Notes: generated from the letters alone by a model not told the origin. Positions 21,801 through 33,062 are shown, counted from the stretch's first letter. The stretch: 64,000 bases of DNA from Diogma glabrata (GCA_963693315.1 OY856186.1:69958019-70022018), one strand, 5' to 3'. Translations and numbers: made by a program.

Positions 21801-22627
21801 TCTATATAGATTTTTTGGGACCGTACCCTCGTTCTACACTTGGGAATACGGTGTTATTGATAGTTTTGGATCATGCTACGAAGTTTGTACTACTGAAACC
21901 ACTTAGAAACGCAACTTCACCGAAGGTGAATGCTTTTCTAAGGAACGAAGTGTTTCTTACATATGGGGTACCAGAGTTTCTACACAGTGACAATGGCAAA
22001 CAGTTCACTAGTAGGAACTTTCAAAGTCTTTTGTCAGATTTCGGCATTAAACACATTAGGACCGGTGTCTATAGTCCTCAAAGCAACGCGTCAGAGCGGG
22101 TCAATAGGTCAGTTCTAGCAGCAATTCGAGCGTTCATAAAAGGTCAACATACCAAGTGGGATTCACAAATTGGTGAAATCGCATATGCACTGCGGGCTGC
22201 ATTGCATTCTGCCACCAAGTACTCACCGTACTATCTATTATTTGGTCAACATCCAGTCTCGGATGGAAATACTTACCAATTGTTGAGATCACTGCACAAG
22301 CTTGGTGAAGATGCTGGTGAGGAAGTAGAACGCTCTGATCATTTGACTCTGCTCAGGAACTGGGTTCAGGAAAATTTAAAAGCAGCTTTCAAGAAATCGC
22401 AACATCAGTATAACCTGCGATCTAAACTACGGACTTTTCAACCACAACAACGTGTGTTTGTACGGCAACATCATTTGAGTGACGCTACAAAAAAATTCTC
22501 GGCAAAATTGGCTCCAAAGTTCTTACCTGCAATGATTAAGACTAAGATTGGAAATGTACTCTACGAGTGCACAGATATGAGCGGTAAGAATCTTGGAGTC
22601 CATCACGCGAAAGACATCAGGGAATGA
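18770..22627 (+). CDS. Ty3/gypsy gag-pol polyprotein (capsid, protease, RT, RNase H, integrase)
   Basis: The 1285-codon open frame holds, in order: capsid remainder (residues about 22-170, RVEAAARRDRVNW); aspartic protease with LLDSGASITILG (D294); reverse transcriptase with MDLKDAFWQIPL and the catalytic VYLDD (591-592); RNase H beginning FIRCDASLTGIGSVLY; and integrase with an HHCC finger (HHDDSTAAHGG, CDTCKQTK) and catalytic D1014 (YIDFLGPYP), D1074 (HSDNGKQF) and E1109 (ASERVNRS). The domain order PR-RT-RH-IN defines Ty3/gypsy. All catalytic residues are present and there is no internal stop. No CCHC zinc knuckle is seen between capsid and protease, where an arginine-rich stretch (FRRLERNIRYWRMRKLFRK) occurs instead. 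Translation of the full product would need the upstream gag frame to be joined. Confidence 0.95.
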   Translation: MTQIGFQPSQEMVTLLMFMSLFRVEAAARRDRVNWDDLRSIVPRYLKGAADRYYLNLTHEYEVVTYPVLREGLLQTFGTLTDDKAILRVLLNRKQKSKESVYDYLVEIGSLNRRLARPFADREMLEIAREGLSVELKNATLAATIHSMDELRTLCQKFERLWSTPVPTRTSNLRISELQRMDDYEVDVKLDRDGYIETMDSTQSEQQHEESDDRCRNAERSATTQENQIKPSSTFNFPSLHRKYFRRLERNIRYWRMRKLFRKACISSILSETKDPRPRLTVRILDKNISGLLDSGASITILGRNSLELLESSGTAYRKYTSCIRTADGTATKILGYIEVPITVNGSTKPMRFHIVPGLREELYLGIDFWEKFGIVPSFVSELTRTEPITLNTHNLTADQQHELDMIKDSFPSFEVSGLGKTSLVEHVIDVGDSAPVKQRHYPTSPAVQLKVYAELDRMLQMGVIEESNSSWCSPVVLVQKESGKNRLCIDSRRVNSLTKKDAYPLPLIDGLLGRLNSTKYISSMDLKDAFWQIPLAEASRDKTAFTVPGRPLYQFRVMPFGLCNAPQTMCRLMHKVIPHQYHENVFVYLDDLLVVSSTFQEHMELLSKVSSLLRAAGLTINLKKSKFVLREVKYLGFLVGEDGLRTDPDKVRAVAEFPAPSTVKQIRRLLGMAGWYQRFIPNYASVVSPITDLLKKSSGKLKWTLEAQAAFENLKRLLTTAPVLINPDYNKEFFIRCDASLTGIGSVLYQVDTDRQECPIAFMSKKLNKAQRNYSVSELECLAAILSVKKFRGYVEGHRFTIVTDHSSLKWLMSQKDLSGRLARWSLKLQHMDFTIVHQKGTQNIVPDALSRLYDDTHEELTEALVHHINDIKIDNEGYRHNEYTDMIAKVQSSPKDFPSVKVVDDKLYLRIEPRPDAMPNDVPVWKLWVPKPMTSNMIQKHHDDSTAAHGGVKKTLELLRRLYYWPGMASQVHNYIVSCDTCKQTKATNQILRPPMQYQFETARLWQRVYIDFLGPYPRSTLGNTVLLIVLDHATKFVLLKPLRNATSPKVNAFLRNEVFLTYGVPEFLHSDNGKQFTSRNFQSLLSDFGIKHIRTGVYSPQSNASERVNRSVLAAIRAFIKGQHTKWDSQIGEIAYALRAALHSATKYSPYYLLFGQHPVSDGNTYQLLRSLHKLGEDAGEEVERSDHLTLLRNWVQENLKAAFKKSQHQYNLRSKLRTFQPQQRVFVRQHHLSDATKKFSAKLAPKFLPAMIKTKIGNVLYECTDMSGKNLGVHHAKDIRE

Positions 22628-22951
22628 TGTCTTTTCGTTAGGTAGGGTTGTTCCTCTGGCTGATTGTCGTCTCTGGGGTTCACATCTTCAGTGTCATACT
22701 TACTGGTTGTATCGGGGTGTCCATAGTGCTGACGTTCGGATGGATGGTCGGTCTCAGTACTCAGTGAAGTTCTTAAGGACTTCATGAGTGTTGGAACCGG
22801 TCATCGGCCTTGACGCCAGTGACTGTGGGTATCTCGATCCCAGATACAGATTAGTTGTGGGAAGTAGTTCGGTGGTTTCTGACGTGGAGGGGGTGACGAC
22901 GTTTTTGTGATTTCAAGGGTAAATACCTTGGTTTTTACCTTGAATTCATGG
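22628..22951 (+). other. 3' untranslated part of the LTR retrotransposon
   Basis: No gene. It holds the purine-rich run GTGGAGGGGGTGA near 22885, a possible polypurine tract displaced from the LTR edge. Confidence 0.5.
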
Positions 22952-24063
22952 TGTAACGTCCGCTATATTCGCCTAAACAACAATAAAACCAATTCATCCT
23001 CTTTTTCTAATTCAATAAAAATGTATTTCATTAGTTTCAGTTCATTTTTTTTACATTAATAATAATTTTAAAATTTGCTAATACTTAACGGCTAGTTAAA
23101 TTTCGAATATACTATAAAAACAAACGAACGTACCCAATTTTACTTCCAATTCTAACGAACAGATGTCGTTACTAACTTTTGCTGAATTTTGGTATTACAC
23201 GATTGATTAGAAGATGTCAAACAAAAATCACATTTTTTTGGTTGATTAATTTTCCGATGTAAAAAATTGAATAATAAAAATTCATTCCGGTCTTGATTTT
23301 TCAAAAGATGACATCTAGTCAAAGTTTGTTCATGCAATCATGTTTAGAAAAAAATAAGTTCATTGATAATTATATCAATAACAAATTTTTGTAATGTTAT
23401 ATTTAAACACAAAAATGTTTTATGAAAGTTTGAATAGTGTGTTTTTAATTATAAGTGTCTGGAATTAAAAATAAAATAATAAATTGATACATATCAAAGA
23501 TTACGTTTGATTTATTCTAAATGTGAGGATCAAATGCATATATTACACACAAATGAACATTTTAATATATTTACAAATAATTTAACGAGAAAATGTAAAC
23601 AAGCTATAAAACTGTTTAAGGAAGGTAAAGAAAAGATGTTTGATGAAAATTCTCACTATCGAAGGAATTTAACAAAATTAAGTCTGGTTGTTTTGCACAT
23701 ATGTGAAGTGAATTAAAAGCTATATTTCCAAATGGATTTTTTGCTGGTGATCAATTTCGTATAACAAAATCAGATGCTGCTGAGTTTTGGAAATTAAACT
23801 TTGGTAATAGGAAATCCTACTGGAAGTGAATGGGGTCCACCAATCAACAGTTAATTTAAGGTATTTTAGATTCAATATATATTAATTTTTGTTTAATTAT
23901 TTTTTTCCTTGGAATGTTAGGATAAAGTTTCCAAATATAAGAGATTCCCAAATTTAAGATTCGTGCAGGGACAATCCGTATCCCGGGAGTAATCTCCTTT
24001 GTTTTATTTTGTTTTGTTACTATTGGTATAAAAGTCCAAGCTATTATATAGCTACTCGCAATA
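22952..24063 (+). repeat. 3' LTR (1112 bp)
   Basis: It matches the 5' LTR at a constant offset of 8381, with differences at 22998, 23614, 23977, 24010 and 24059. It is followed by the target duplication AAAT (24064-24067). Confidence 0.9.
23486..23807 (+). pseudogene. Cbl-like fragment inside 3' LTR
   Basis: Same segment as at 15105-15426, with one substitution (23614). It carries the same frameshift and stop, showing that the fragment was already broken in the element that inserted here. Confidence 0.85.
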
Positions 24064-24067
24064 AAAT

Positions 24068-26720
24068 TGACGGCTCCAACTTTGGAGTCCGCAATGAACC
24101 ACAACCAACAAGAGTAACAAACAACTCATACTCGTCTCCAGATGTTTCACTTGCCAGCATGTCACTAATGCCAATCGCTGAATGGAGAACTGAAATTGCA
24201 TTGGGATCAGACCATGTGCCGATCATAATCACCTTAAGCCGTTCCCTAAACGAAATGAAATCCGAGAAGAAGACTTACATTAATTTTAACAAAGTAGACT
24301 GGGATAATTTTACCAATTTTACTGAATTAGAATTCAGTAAGCAAATTTTACCAATTGACGCCCTCTCTGGGGAAAGAAAATTCAGAGAAATTTTTAACAA
24401 AGCTAGATCTCGCTTCATTCCAGCCGGCAGAATACAAAATATTAAACCAAACTTTCCACAAGAAGACTGTGTACTTTCCTCCCAAAGAGATGACATCCGT
24501 AAGGCAGATCCAACTGATTCTAGAATTCCGGGCCTGAACAAGCAGATAAATAAACGAACACAAACGCAACAAATGGAAAGATTTAGTGAGTAAGTCAAAC
24601 TTTGGCACAAATAAAAGTCTGTGGAAGGTGATAAAGGGTTTAACACATCCGTGTCAATCGCATAACAAGTAACAACTGCATGATCTCCTTCGATGATATC
24701 CCAACCGAAAACCATAGAAAATGCGCAACAAAATTCAACACGCAGTTTACAGAAAAGCAAAGTAAACATGAAAAAGAAACCAGGTCAGTATTAAGACATA
24801 TGCGCAAACTTAATACTGAAAATTTCGAGGGTATCATATTTTCCGAAGAAGATGTTGGAAACGCAATAAAGAAATCCAAACCATCTAAAGCTATTGGACC
24901 AGATGGCATCTCAGCCATCATGCTAAAACACATTGGACCGAAAGGATTGAACTTTCTCACTACCATACTCAACACATCTCTAAATACGCTCCAGATACCA
25001 AATATCTGGAAAACGGCTAGAATAAGTCCCATTTTGAAACCTGGCAAGCCTGAAGAAAAGGGAGAATCCTATAGACCGATCTCTATCCTCTCATCGGTTG
25101 CAAAATTGATAAAAGCACTACTACTACCTCGGTTAACAGAATCTTGCAAATTGGCGTCACATCAGCATGGCTTTAGGAAAGCACACAGTACAACTACCGC
25201 GCTTCATAGAATTCAAAACCAAATCAGCGATGGTCTAAACCAAAAACAACCCTGGGCTAGAACAATTTTAGTTGCACTTGACCTGTCAAAAGCTTTCGAC
25301 ACAGTGTCACATGCTGCACTACTGAACGACATATTCAACACCAATCTGCCAGGTCTAATAAAACGCTGGTTGTGCAACTATCTAAGAGGCCGCCAGCCAT
25401 ACGTTGAGTTCCGTAACTCTAGATCTAAGATGAGAGTGCTCAGACAAGGAGTTCCACAAGGTGGAGTTCTCTCACCTTCATTATTCAACCTCTACTTAAG
25501 TAGTTTACCTGCACCACCGGAAGGAATAATTATCACGCCATATGCAGACAACTGCATGGTGCTTGCAACAGGAAACAACCTGGAACAACTCACCAATGTC
25601 CTAAACACCTACCTCAACACCTTGAATGAATGGTTTAAAACCAAAAAATTGAAATTGTCCACTGAAAAGTCCACTTCTACACTTTTCTCCCCATGGAAGA
25701 AGGAGGTAAACACAACACTCAATATCTGCATTGACAACATACTAATTCCTACTGTTAAAAATCCAAAACTGCTGGGGGTAACATTCGATCCACTACTTAA
25801 ATTCAACGCTCATGCTCAGCAAGTAAATACAAAACTTAAAAACAGGAATAACGCACTGAAAGCTCTAGCGGGAAGTTCGTGGGGTAAGGGTAAAAACACA
25901 ATAATAACAGCATATAAAGCAATAGGAAGGCCTTTCATAAATTACGCTGCTCCCATATGGACACCCCAAGTCGCTGATACCCACTGGAATAAGTTACAGA
26001 TAACACAGAACGCAGCTTTGCGTACAGCAACTGGATGTCACTTGATGACCCACAGAGATCACCTGCACGAGGAATGTAACATATTGCCGGTCCGTGAACA
26101 CAACGAAATGCTTACCAAACAATATCTTTGGTCCTGTCATAGAGAGCAGCATCCCTGCAATGACACCTTATCCATGACAACACCACCTAGAGACATAAGA
26201 AGAACTGCGAAATGCTTCCTCCAAGATGTTAGAAGCAATGAAGACATAAATAACATCGACGAGCCTACGTATAAGAGGGGGTTGAAAGATCTACATACCA
26301 AAACCGTTGAAGACACAATAAAGAACTACGCCCCGAATCGAGTTCTTAATAGCAAACCACCACAAGTCGCTGCTGAAGAGGTAAAACTGCCACGCAGCAC
26401 CAGAACCATCCTAGCGCAGTTAAGATCCGGTTGGTCACGCATCTTAAATAACTACATGAGCAGAATTGACCATGAAATTGTTGACAAGTGTCCCATATGT
26501 GAGGGCACGCCACATGATGCTAACCACCTTTTCAAATTGTCCAGAGAAACCAACCGACCTGACGAAGGAAGATCTGTGGTACCGCCCAAGGGCAGTAGCA
26601 GAGTTCATGAATCTGGACTTGGAGCCGGAAGAATAGCACCACAACTCGTCGCTACAACAACAACAGCAATCAGGGAAACGAATGTTAGTACCGTAAATGA
26701 GCTCTGCCGATGAAGATTGG
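24068..26720 (+). pseudogene. Jockey-like LINE, right half: end of EEP domain, reverse transcriptase, C-terminal finger (family A)
   Basis: The frame resumes with SDHVPIIITL, the end of the endonuclease. The reverse transcriptase follows in 24680-26713, with GPDGISAIML, SYRPISIL, QHGFRKAHSTTTAL, ALDLSKAFDTVSH and GVPQGGVLSP. The catalytic box reads PYADNC: the second aspartate is asparagine (AAC at 25550-25552). The C-terminus shows LAQLRSGWSRILNNY and CPICEGTPHDANHLF. One extra T near 26537 shifts the frame out of the expected ending (CPEKPTDL). The frame is also broken between 24594 and 24680. The element is therefore inactive. Its 3' end lies against an antisense gypsy fragment. Confidence 0.85.
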
Positions 26721-28205
26721 AAGTCTTTACCGAAAGTGGATCGTCAACCGAGTAATATTGACGATAATATTCGCATTCAGTCCGAACTGTCGTAGGCCAT
26801 GATAGCAGATTTAAGAGTTCGGTGCCTACGTTTGATGAGACCGTTACATTTAGGATTGTAACCTGTAGTGCATTTGAGTTCGAAACAGATAAGTTTTGGC
26901 AACTCGCTGAAGAGATTGGATTCGAATTGTGAGCCCTGATCACTGACGATTACTGGAGGTACTTTGAAACGAGTAATCTAGTTAGAGTAAAGAACTGATG
27001 CGACCGTTTTAGCTGTGATATCCGAGATAGGAATGGTTTCAGGCCATCGAGTATTGCTGTTAATAGTTGTGACACCAATAACAATAATAATATATAATTT
27101 CCATATGAATCGGATAATCTCTTTTAAGTGGAGGGATAGTTACCCAAATATGATTGATTCAGCATGGCGAGAGACTTTTGCCTTTTGGTGAGCCAGGCAC
27201 TTCTGTGCCATTTGGTATACATCCTTCTTGATGGATGGCCAAATGACTTTATCAGTAAGGATTTTGACAGAACTGTTGACTTCTGTGTGAGATAAATTGT
27301 GGAGACTATCGAAACAGATTAACGAAATTGCTTTGGAATAAAAGGTCGTGGATTACCACAAGAGATATCACACGTAATAGTTTTGGCGCTAGGATCGTCA
27401 AACGATAATGGAAAGGATCGGAATTGAAGTCTTTGAGTTCGAGATCAATGAACTGAGCGTCAGTATTTTCGTCGTAGTTAATATTTTCTGGAAATTGATA
27501 TTTGCTCAACACGAGAAATTGTGTCGGCAACCACAAATTTCAATTCCAGAAATGTGGCGAATATCAGTTGTGAATTGAATGATAAAATTTAAGTGTCTGA
27601 ATTGGCGAGGACTTGAGTTGGCATGATTCTGCGACAAAGCATAGATGAGAGGGTTATGATCGGTGAAGAGAATGAAGATTCGACCTTCAAGGAGATACCG
27701 GAAATGTTTGATAGCAGAATAAGCTGCTAAGAGTTCGCGATAATAAGCACTACATTTCTGTTGTGACTTGTTAAGTCACACAGATAAGAAACTAAGTGGT
27801 GTTCAGCAATCGTTAATTTTTTGTTGGACAACACTAAGTGTCTTATCGGAAGCGTCGAACATTACAGCAAGTTAGGCAGAGTGTGAGAAAGAGTTGTTGC
27901 CGCACTGAGTTGCCGCTTGCAAAGATCGAAGGCTTGAATGACGTCTTCAGACCATTGAATGACGCGTTTGTCATTCTTTTTGGAACCTTTGAGAAAACCG
28001 TTAAGCTTGACTGCCACCAGCGTGAGGAATGAATCGGCGGTAGAAGTTTATCATTCCAAGAAAACGGCGGCGTTGAATAACCGTTTCGGGATGTTATTTA
28101 ACCGTAATGGTATCGACACGTTTGAGAGTTGGTTTGATTCCAGTTGAATCAATAGAATGTCCGAGAAAGTCAACGGTGGTTTTAGCAAAGTTGCTCTATC
28201 AACGT
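26721..28205 (-). pseudogene. decayed antisense Ty3/gypsy pol fragment
   Basis: Read on the minus strand from right to left there are: RT connection (TTVDFLGHSIDSTGIKP, RRFLGMINFYRRFIPHAGG); RNase H (LAAYSAIKHFRYLLEGR, FTDHNPLIYALSQ, SSPRQFRHLNFI); integrase zinc region (WPSIKKDVYQMAQKC); and integrase core (TRWPETIPI, VIVSDQGSQFES, LKSAIMAY). Stops and frame changes occur throughout. It is a different gypsy family from the element at 14571-24063. No LTRs were found. Confidence 0.85.
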
Positions 28206-28422
28206 CGATATCTGCTCGCAGTTTTTTAACTGAATCCTACGATATCCGGTTTGCATGAGAGCTATTTTTTTAATTAGTTTTTAAATTATTTATTTTTTTC
28301 TTAATTTGGTCCGGCGAACATTTTAACTTCAGCGGTGGTAGCAGTTTTTTCCCTTAAGTTACGACAACTTAGATTAACTTAATAGTATAGGAAACTGCTT
28401 TATTAAGTTTATAAATACTTTT
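28206..28422. other. intergenic AT-rich sequence
   Basis: Nothing recognised. Confidence 0.3.
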
Positions 28423-28571
28423 TAGTGTATTCTTTTATGCTGTACCGAACAAGTTCCAACACCGAATTATCGAATTTTGTATTCTTTTGGAATGAATTTC
28501 AATACAAAAAAAATAATTTGGTGTTAGAACTGTACTGAAATTTGTTCGGTACAACCGAAAAGAATACACTA
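28423..28571. mobile_element. 149-bp MITE
   Basis: TAGTGTATTCTTTTATGCTG at the left mirrors the right end AAAAGAATACACTA. The inverted arms continue through GTACCGAACAA and TTCCAACACCGAATTAT with small indels. TTT flanks both sides. It has no coding capacity. Confidence 0.8.
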
Positions 28572-30480
28572 TTTGATTTATTCGTAATTTTTTAATCTGA
28601 CGATCATAACTTTCGTTTATCTTGTTCACGTGGTACGTAGTGTAGTGTATAGTGTATTTGAAAAACCACCAAGTGAACACAGAAAAACTACAACGTAACG
28701 TATTATGAATTCCATTCAAAATGTGTGGAGTGTAGTAGAGGAGATTTTGAGCTACGGACCACGTGAACACTTTCGTAGCGTAGCGTAGTATGTTTTGACC
28801 TTAGAGTATATATAAATATAGAGAGAACATAACTTTAAAATTGTATGAAGAGAGACATAAGAAATCGTGTTTGCTAATATGTCATATTCAATTTCTCATT
28901 TCGCCATTTGCATTTCTGTTTATTTACAACAACCAACTATTGTATTAAATTATAAATTAAAAACAATTAAATAATTTAAAACGAAACAAAAAGTAAAATC
29001 TATTATTTTTAGTTGTGCTAATTTTTATAAAATGAATGCAAATAATTACGAGAGTATTGTACATTTATTGTGTTATTTCCAGTGATTTTATAATAGTGAA
29101 TATTTTATTATTTTATAATGCCATAGTCGCAGGGAGGGAGAAACTATTATTTTTTTGTGGTAGGTTTTTTTCTTATAGATTTAAAAGAAACTCGCCATAA
29201 TTCTACAATTTTGAATCAAATGAAAAATTTACGCACGTCTTTGGGAAGACAAACCTCTTTCAGAGAAATAAAGGAAAACAAACAAACAAAAAACGATTTG
29301 ACATAAGATCAGTCACGATTAATATTAGTTATGGTGATCGGTTGGTTTTGACAGATTGGCGCCATTGTTTAATACAATGTGTTGTGTATTAGGAATTACA
29401 ATATTTGTCATATAATTTTAATTATATTCGATAATATATTATAATTATTAAATAATACTAATATATTATAATTATTTTATTACCCAAAATTTTAAAACCT
29501 AGGTTCATACATTCCTAAGGAAAATGTAAATTAGTATCCTCAATCTAGTTAGCATGGTATTGTCGAATATTCAAAAACCTAAAAGTAATTTAGAATCCTC
29601 ATCCTAGCTTGAATGGTAGTTTCGGAATATTCAAAACCTTATAGCTTGTAATTCGCGCTATATAAAATAAATAAGTTATAGCTAGTCATTCGCGCTATAA
29701 CAATCCAAATGGCTTCAAATATTTTCTTTGACAAAGTATTTGTATATAGCTTAATATAAAGCTTAATGATAGAATAAAGGAATTTAGCCTTTATAATAGA
29801 GATGAGATTTATTGAATAATAATAAGTTTCATTGATGATGCACCAATAATAATATTATTAAAAACGTAATGTAATGATCCACATTGATGCACAGATTTTC
29901 AATTTAATCAATTAAATTCAGGATGACATAAACAAAACAAATGTATTTTCATATATATTTCCATTTCAAACATGCATAGAATAAAGATAATATTCAATAA
30001 AAAGAAATATTCTTTTTCAAAGTTTAGCTGATATATTAATATCATAATATTTAATATTTTAGAACCAAATTAATGCAAGGTTACATTCTGCAATATCTTT
30101 GCAGACGACGGTGAAAATAAAACTTTCCACGATTACATGCATAAATCTTGAATAAATTCAATTGTAATCATTTATTGATAACACACAAATATAATTAATA
30201 AAAACTAATATGTTTTATCACCGTTAAATTATAAAAGGTTTAACTAATAACATTTTTTATCATTTTAAATAAAAATTAGCTTAATGGAAAAACATGAAAA
30301 TTAAATCTTGAAACGAAACTAAAAACTAATTTTTCTATTTTGCGTCTAAAATAAAGTCATTTCGATACCCAAATGCGTATCGAAATGGCATTCATTAAGA
30401 TACGCAAAGTTTTGTTTTTCAAGGTTGGTCACATTGGTCATACAAACGTCAGTGAAAGTTAAAACGAATAATTATATATT
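28572..30480. other. AT-rich intergenic DNA with small repeats
   Basis: No gene. The inverted words GTTCACGTGGT (28625) and ACCACGTGAAC (28757) enclose about 150 bp, and a relative, CGCGTGAACAAGATAT, occurs near 30987. 29510-29640 has two diverged copies of a roughly 65-bp unit ending GAATATTCAAAACCT. ATTCGCGCTATA occurs twice near 29653 and 29688. A short hairpin CATTTCGATAC/GTATCGAAATG is at 30358-30388. Confidence 0.5.
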
Positions 30481-30860
30481 CCTGTTAAATATCTCTATTT
30501 TATTTTTCAACCGGAATGGATAGGAAATGTATATAAATAGGAATTAATTGGAAATTTCCATTGCAGAATTCCGATTAATCCTATTCATTCCTATTAAATC
30601 TTTTATAATTAAATCCTGTTAAATTCATAAGATTGTTTAATTTTTTTCTAAGTTCGTTTTTCCAATTGAATCTCTTGATGTCCGATTGAAATTTAATTGG
30701 AAATTTCCATTAGAATCCTACAGAACCTCTTTCCTGTTGAATCCCATTCATTCCGATTGAATTTTAATTGGTAGATCGAAGGTTTCCTATTAAACCTATT
30801 GAAATTTTATTGGATTTAATAGGATTCAATAGGTTTGAATTGGAATGTTTAATCAGGGTT
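30481..30860. repeat. region of recurring AATTGGAAATTTCC words
   Basis: Words such as TTAATTGGAAATTTCCATT (30547 and 30700) and TTAATTGG/CCTATTAAA recur in both orientations. It is possibly a degenerate tandem repeat or MITE cluster. Confidence 0.4.
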
Positions 30861-31559
30861 ATGATAAATATATACGATTGTCAACTAGTTTTAAAATGTC
30901 TTCAACAGAGGCATTGCCATCGACTTACAACGTGCACACTCATACTACATTCGTATTTACAAAACCACTACACTCCACTACGACCGCGTGAACAAGATAT
31001 TAATAGTCTACTTATTTCTAGCTGAAGTTTACTCGAATTTAGGAATGATATGGTGATGCTAAAAAGTTTATATTTGAAGATTATTCTAATGCATTGGGTT
31101 CATTTAAGAAGATGCTATAGAAGTTTTATAGGTTCTATTATGGCAGATGATGGATTTAAGTTAAAGTGTGAATATTTCCTCTATCCTCTAATCAAAAATA
31201 TTCCAAATATTACATAATTTATGAATTCGTATTTCAATGGTGTAAGCAATAAAAATGTTAAAATTTTGATCAACTAAAAAATAAACGGTAAAACTGATAT
31301 CCAAAATGTATAATATACAAACACGTTCTATGGTAATTATTAAAAGCTGCAGGATAATTTTTTTTCGTTCGTTTTAAATTTTTTAACGGATGCTTTTGGT
31401 GCCTATTCAAAACCTAAAACACTAATTCACAATGGCAATACTAAAGTTATAAAGACAAATGTCAAAACAACATCAAAACATTTATTATTAAAAATGCATT
31501 TTGTTTTTATTATTATTTGATTTCATTAAACTCAGTTATAATTTTAATTCAATTACAAA
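30861..31559. other. intergenic sequence upstream of the zinc-finger gene
   Basis: AT-rich; no coding sequence is supported. The promoter of the gene at 31560 should lie here, but no specific element can be named. Confidence 0.35.
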
Positions 31560-32993
31560 ATGGATAATATTAAAATAAACACATGCAGAATATGTTTAGT
31601 CAGTCCCGGTGATGTGTCCATAACAGAAAAGACAGCAACTATGGCTTATATTGACATTATGAAGATGATCATCAATTTAGAAGTAATTCAATGTTATTCT
31701 TGCAATATGTCTTAAATTTTTAGTTTCAACTACTTTTAGGTGAATGATTACAATGATTTTTATAATATGATATGTCTCTGTTGCGCAAATAAGCTTGAAA
31801 ATGTATATAAATTGAAACTACAAATTCTTGAATCGGATGACATACTGAATCAATTATTTGTATTAAAAATTGATCCACCATTTCTTGAAAATGATTTAAA
31901 ACTTGAATGTTATGAAGAACAATATATAGCATATAATAATGATAAAGAAAATGAAAGTAGCAACCAGGAAGATGCAGAACATGATGATGATTTCATCGTG
32001 GAAGATAATATTAATGATTTAAATGATTCAGATGAAGAGCAAGTAGAAGTAAAAGAACATAAATTACGAAGAAAACGAAAAATAAAAGAACAAAAGACTA
32101 ATAAAGTGAAAAAATCTAGAATTAAATTGCCGAGTGATGAAAAATTTCGATATGAGTGCGATGTTTGCCATAAAAAATTTACACGTTCAGAAACTGTTAA
32201 AAACCATAAACGAATTCATACGGGTATAATCCAATAATTTAAAATCAATCTCCTTTAATTTATAGGAATATCTCTCTATTTCTAGGAGAAAGACCGTTTG
32301 ACTGCAAATTATGTGACAAAAAATTTTCTCAAAAATCCAACTTCACCGCACATTTAAAAACACATTCGGAGGAAAAGTTATTTGTGTGTGAAATATGCAG
32401 GTAAAATTATTGCTTTCAAAACCAATCAAAAATAATATCTATTTAATTAACTTTCAAGTAAACAATTCAAAACAAAGTTTTATCTACAACATCATTCATA
32501 TACACATATGCCTAGTTCCGAAAAGAAATTCAAATGTGATAAATGTCCTCAAGCCTTTTTCGAAGCAATTAAATTAAAATATCATCAAGAAATTCATATC
32601 GGTGAAAGAAAATATGCCTGTTCGGATTGTGGAAAGGGATTCATATCAAAACGTTATTTAAATCAACACTATCGTACTGTACATCTTGCCATTAAAAATC
32701 ATGAATGTGCTGTTTGTGGAAAAACTTTTTCAAATAATTCAAATTTAATATCACATTTTCGTATTCATACAGGTAGATCTTCAATCTAATCTAAATATAG
32801 TAAAAATCTTGTGTTATCAACTGATTTTATTTTAGGTGAAAAACCATTCGAATGTAAATATTGTGATGCGAAATTTAATCAATCAACTCCTCTTGTTCGT
32901 CACACCGAAGCGCATTTAAATCGTGGAGATATTATGCGAACGGAACAAGTGCGTGCTGCCACAAATGATCTAAGTTTTCAGCAAAGTTTATAA
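31560..32993 (+). CDS. ZAD-C2H2 zinc-finger protein
   Basis: Five exons, 31560-31682, 31740-32223, 32286-32400, 32459-32772 and 32836-32993, join in frame to 397 residues, with introns of 57-63 nt. The N-terminus is a zinc-finger-associated domain: CRIC at about residues 9-12 in exon 1 and CLCC in exon 2, the two cysteine pairs that bind one zinc and mediate dimerisation. An acidic, low-complexity linker and a basic run (KLRRKRKIKE) follow. Seven C2H2 fingers run from about residue 179 to the C-terminus, starting YECDVC. ZAD proteins are insect DNA-binding regulators, several of them chromatin or insulator factors. The binding site and target of this one are unknown. The start is the first ATG in frame with CRIC. 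AATAAA follows at 33057. Confidence 0.93.
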
Positions 32994-33056
32994 ATTGGTT
33001 GGCATCAAGATTTTAATGGAACTGTTTGTTGTTATTTCGATATTTATACGTTTATA

Positions 33057-33062
33057 AATAAA
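33057..33062 (+). terminator. poly(A) signal of ZAD gene
   Basis: AATAAA, 63 nt after the stop at 32993. Confidence 0.55.

Larger units (their letters stand above)
14571..24063 (+). mobile_element. young Ty3/gypsy-type LTR retrotransposon
   Basis: Two direct repeats of 1112 bp (14571-15682 and 22952-24063) bracket a gag-pol gene. The element is flanked by AAAT on both sides (14567-14570 and 24064-24067). Removing it restores the LINE reading frame across the site (ADQI-DGSNFG). The repeats differ at five positions that I found by comparison and have equal lengths, so insertion is recent. TGG follows the 5' LTR after two bases (AC), as a primer-binding site does. No purine tract directly abuts the 3' LTR; the nearest purine-rich run is GTGGAGGGGGTGA, about 60 nt upstream. 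No envelope gene was recognised. Confidence 0.9.

Noticed and set aside
18409..22627. Programmed gag-pol frameshift
   Set aside because: The frame change falls within the capsid, not at a domain border, and no slippery heptamer is evident.
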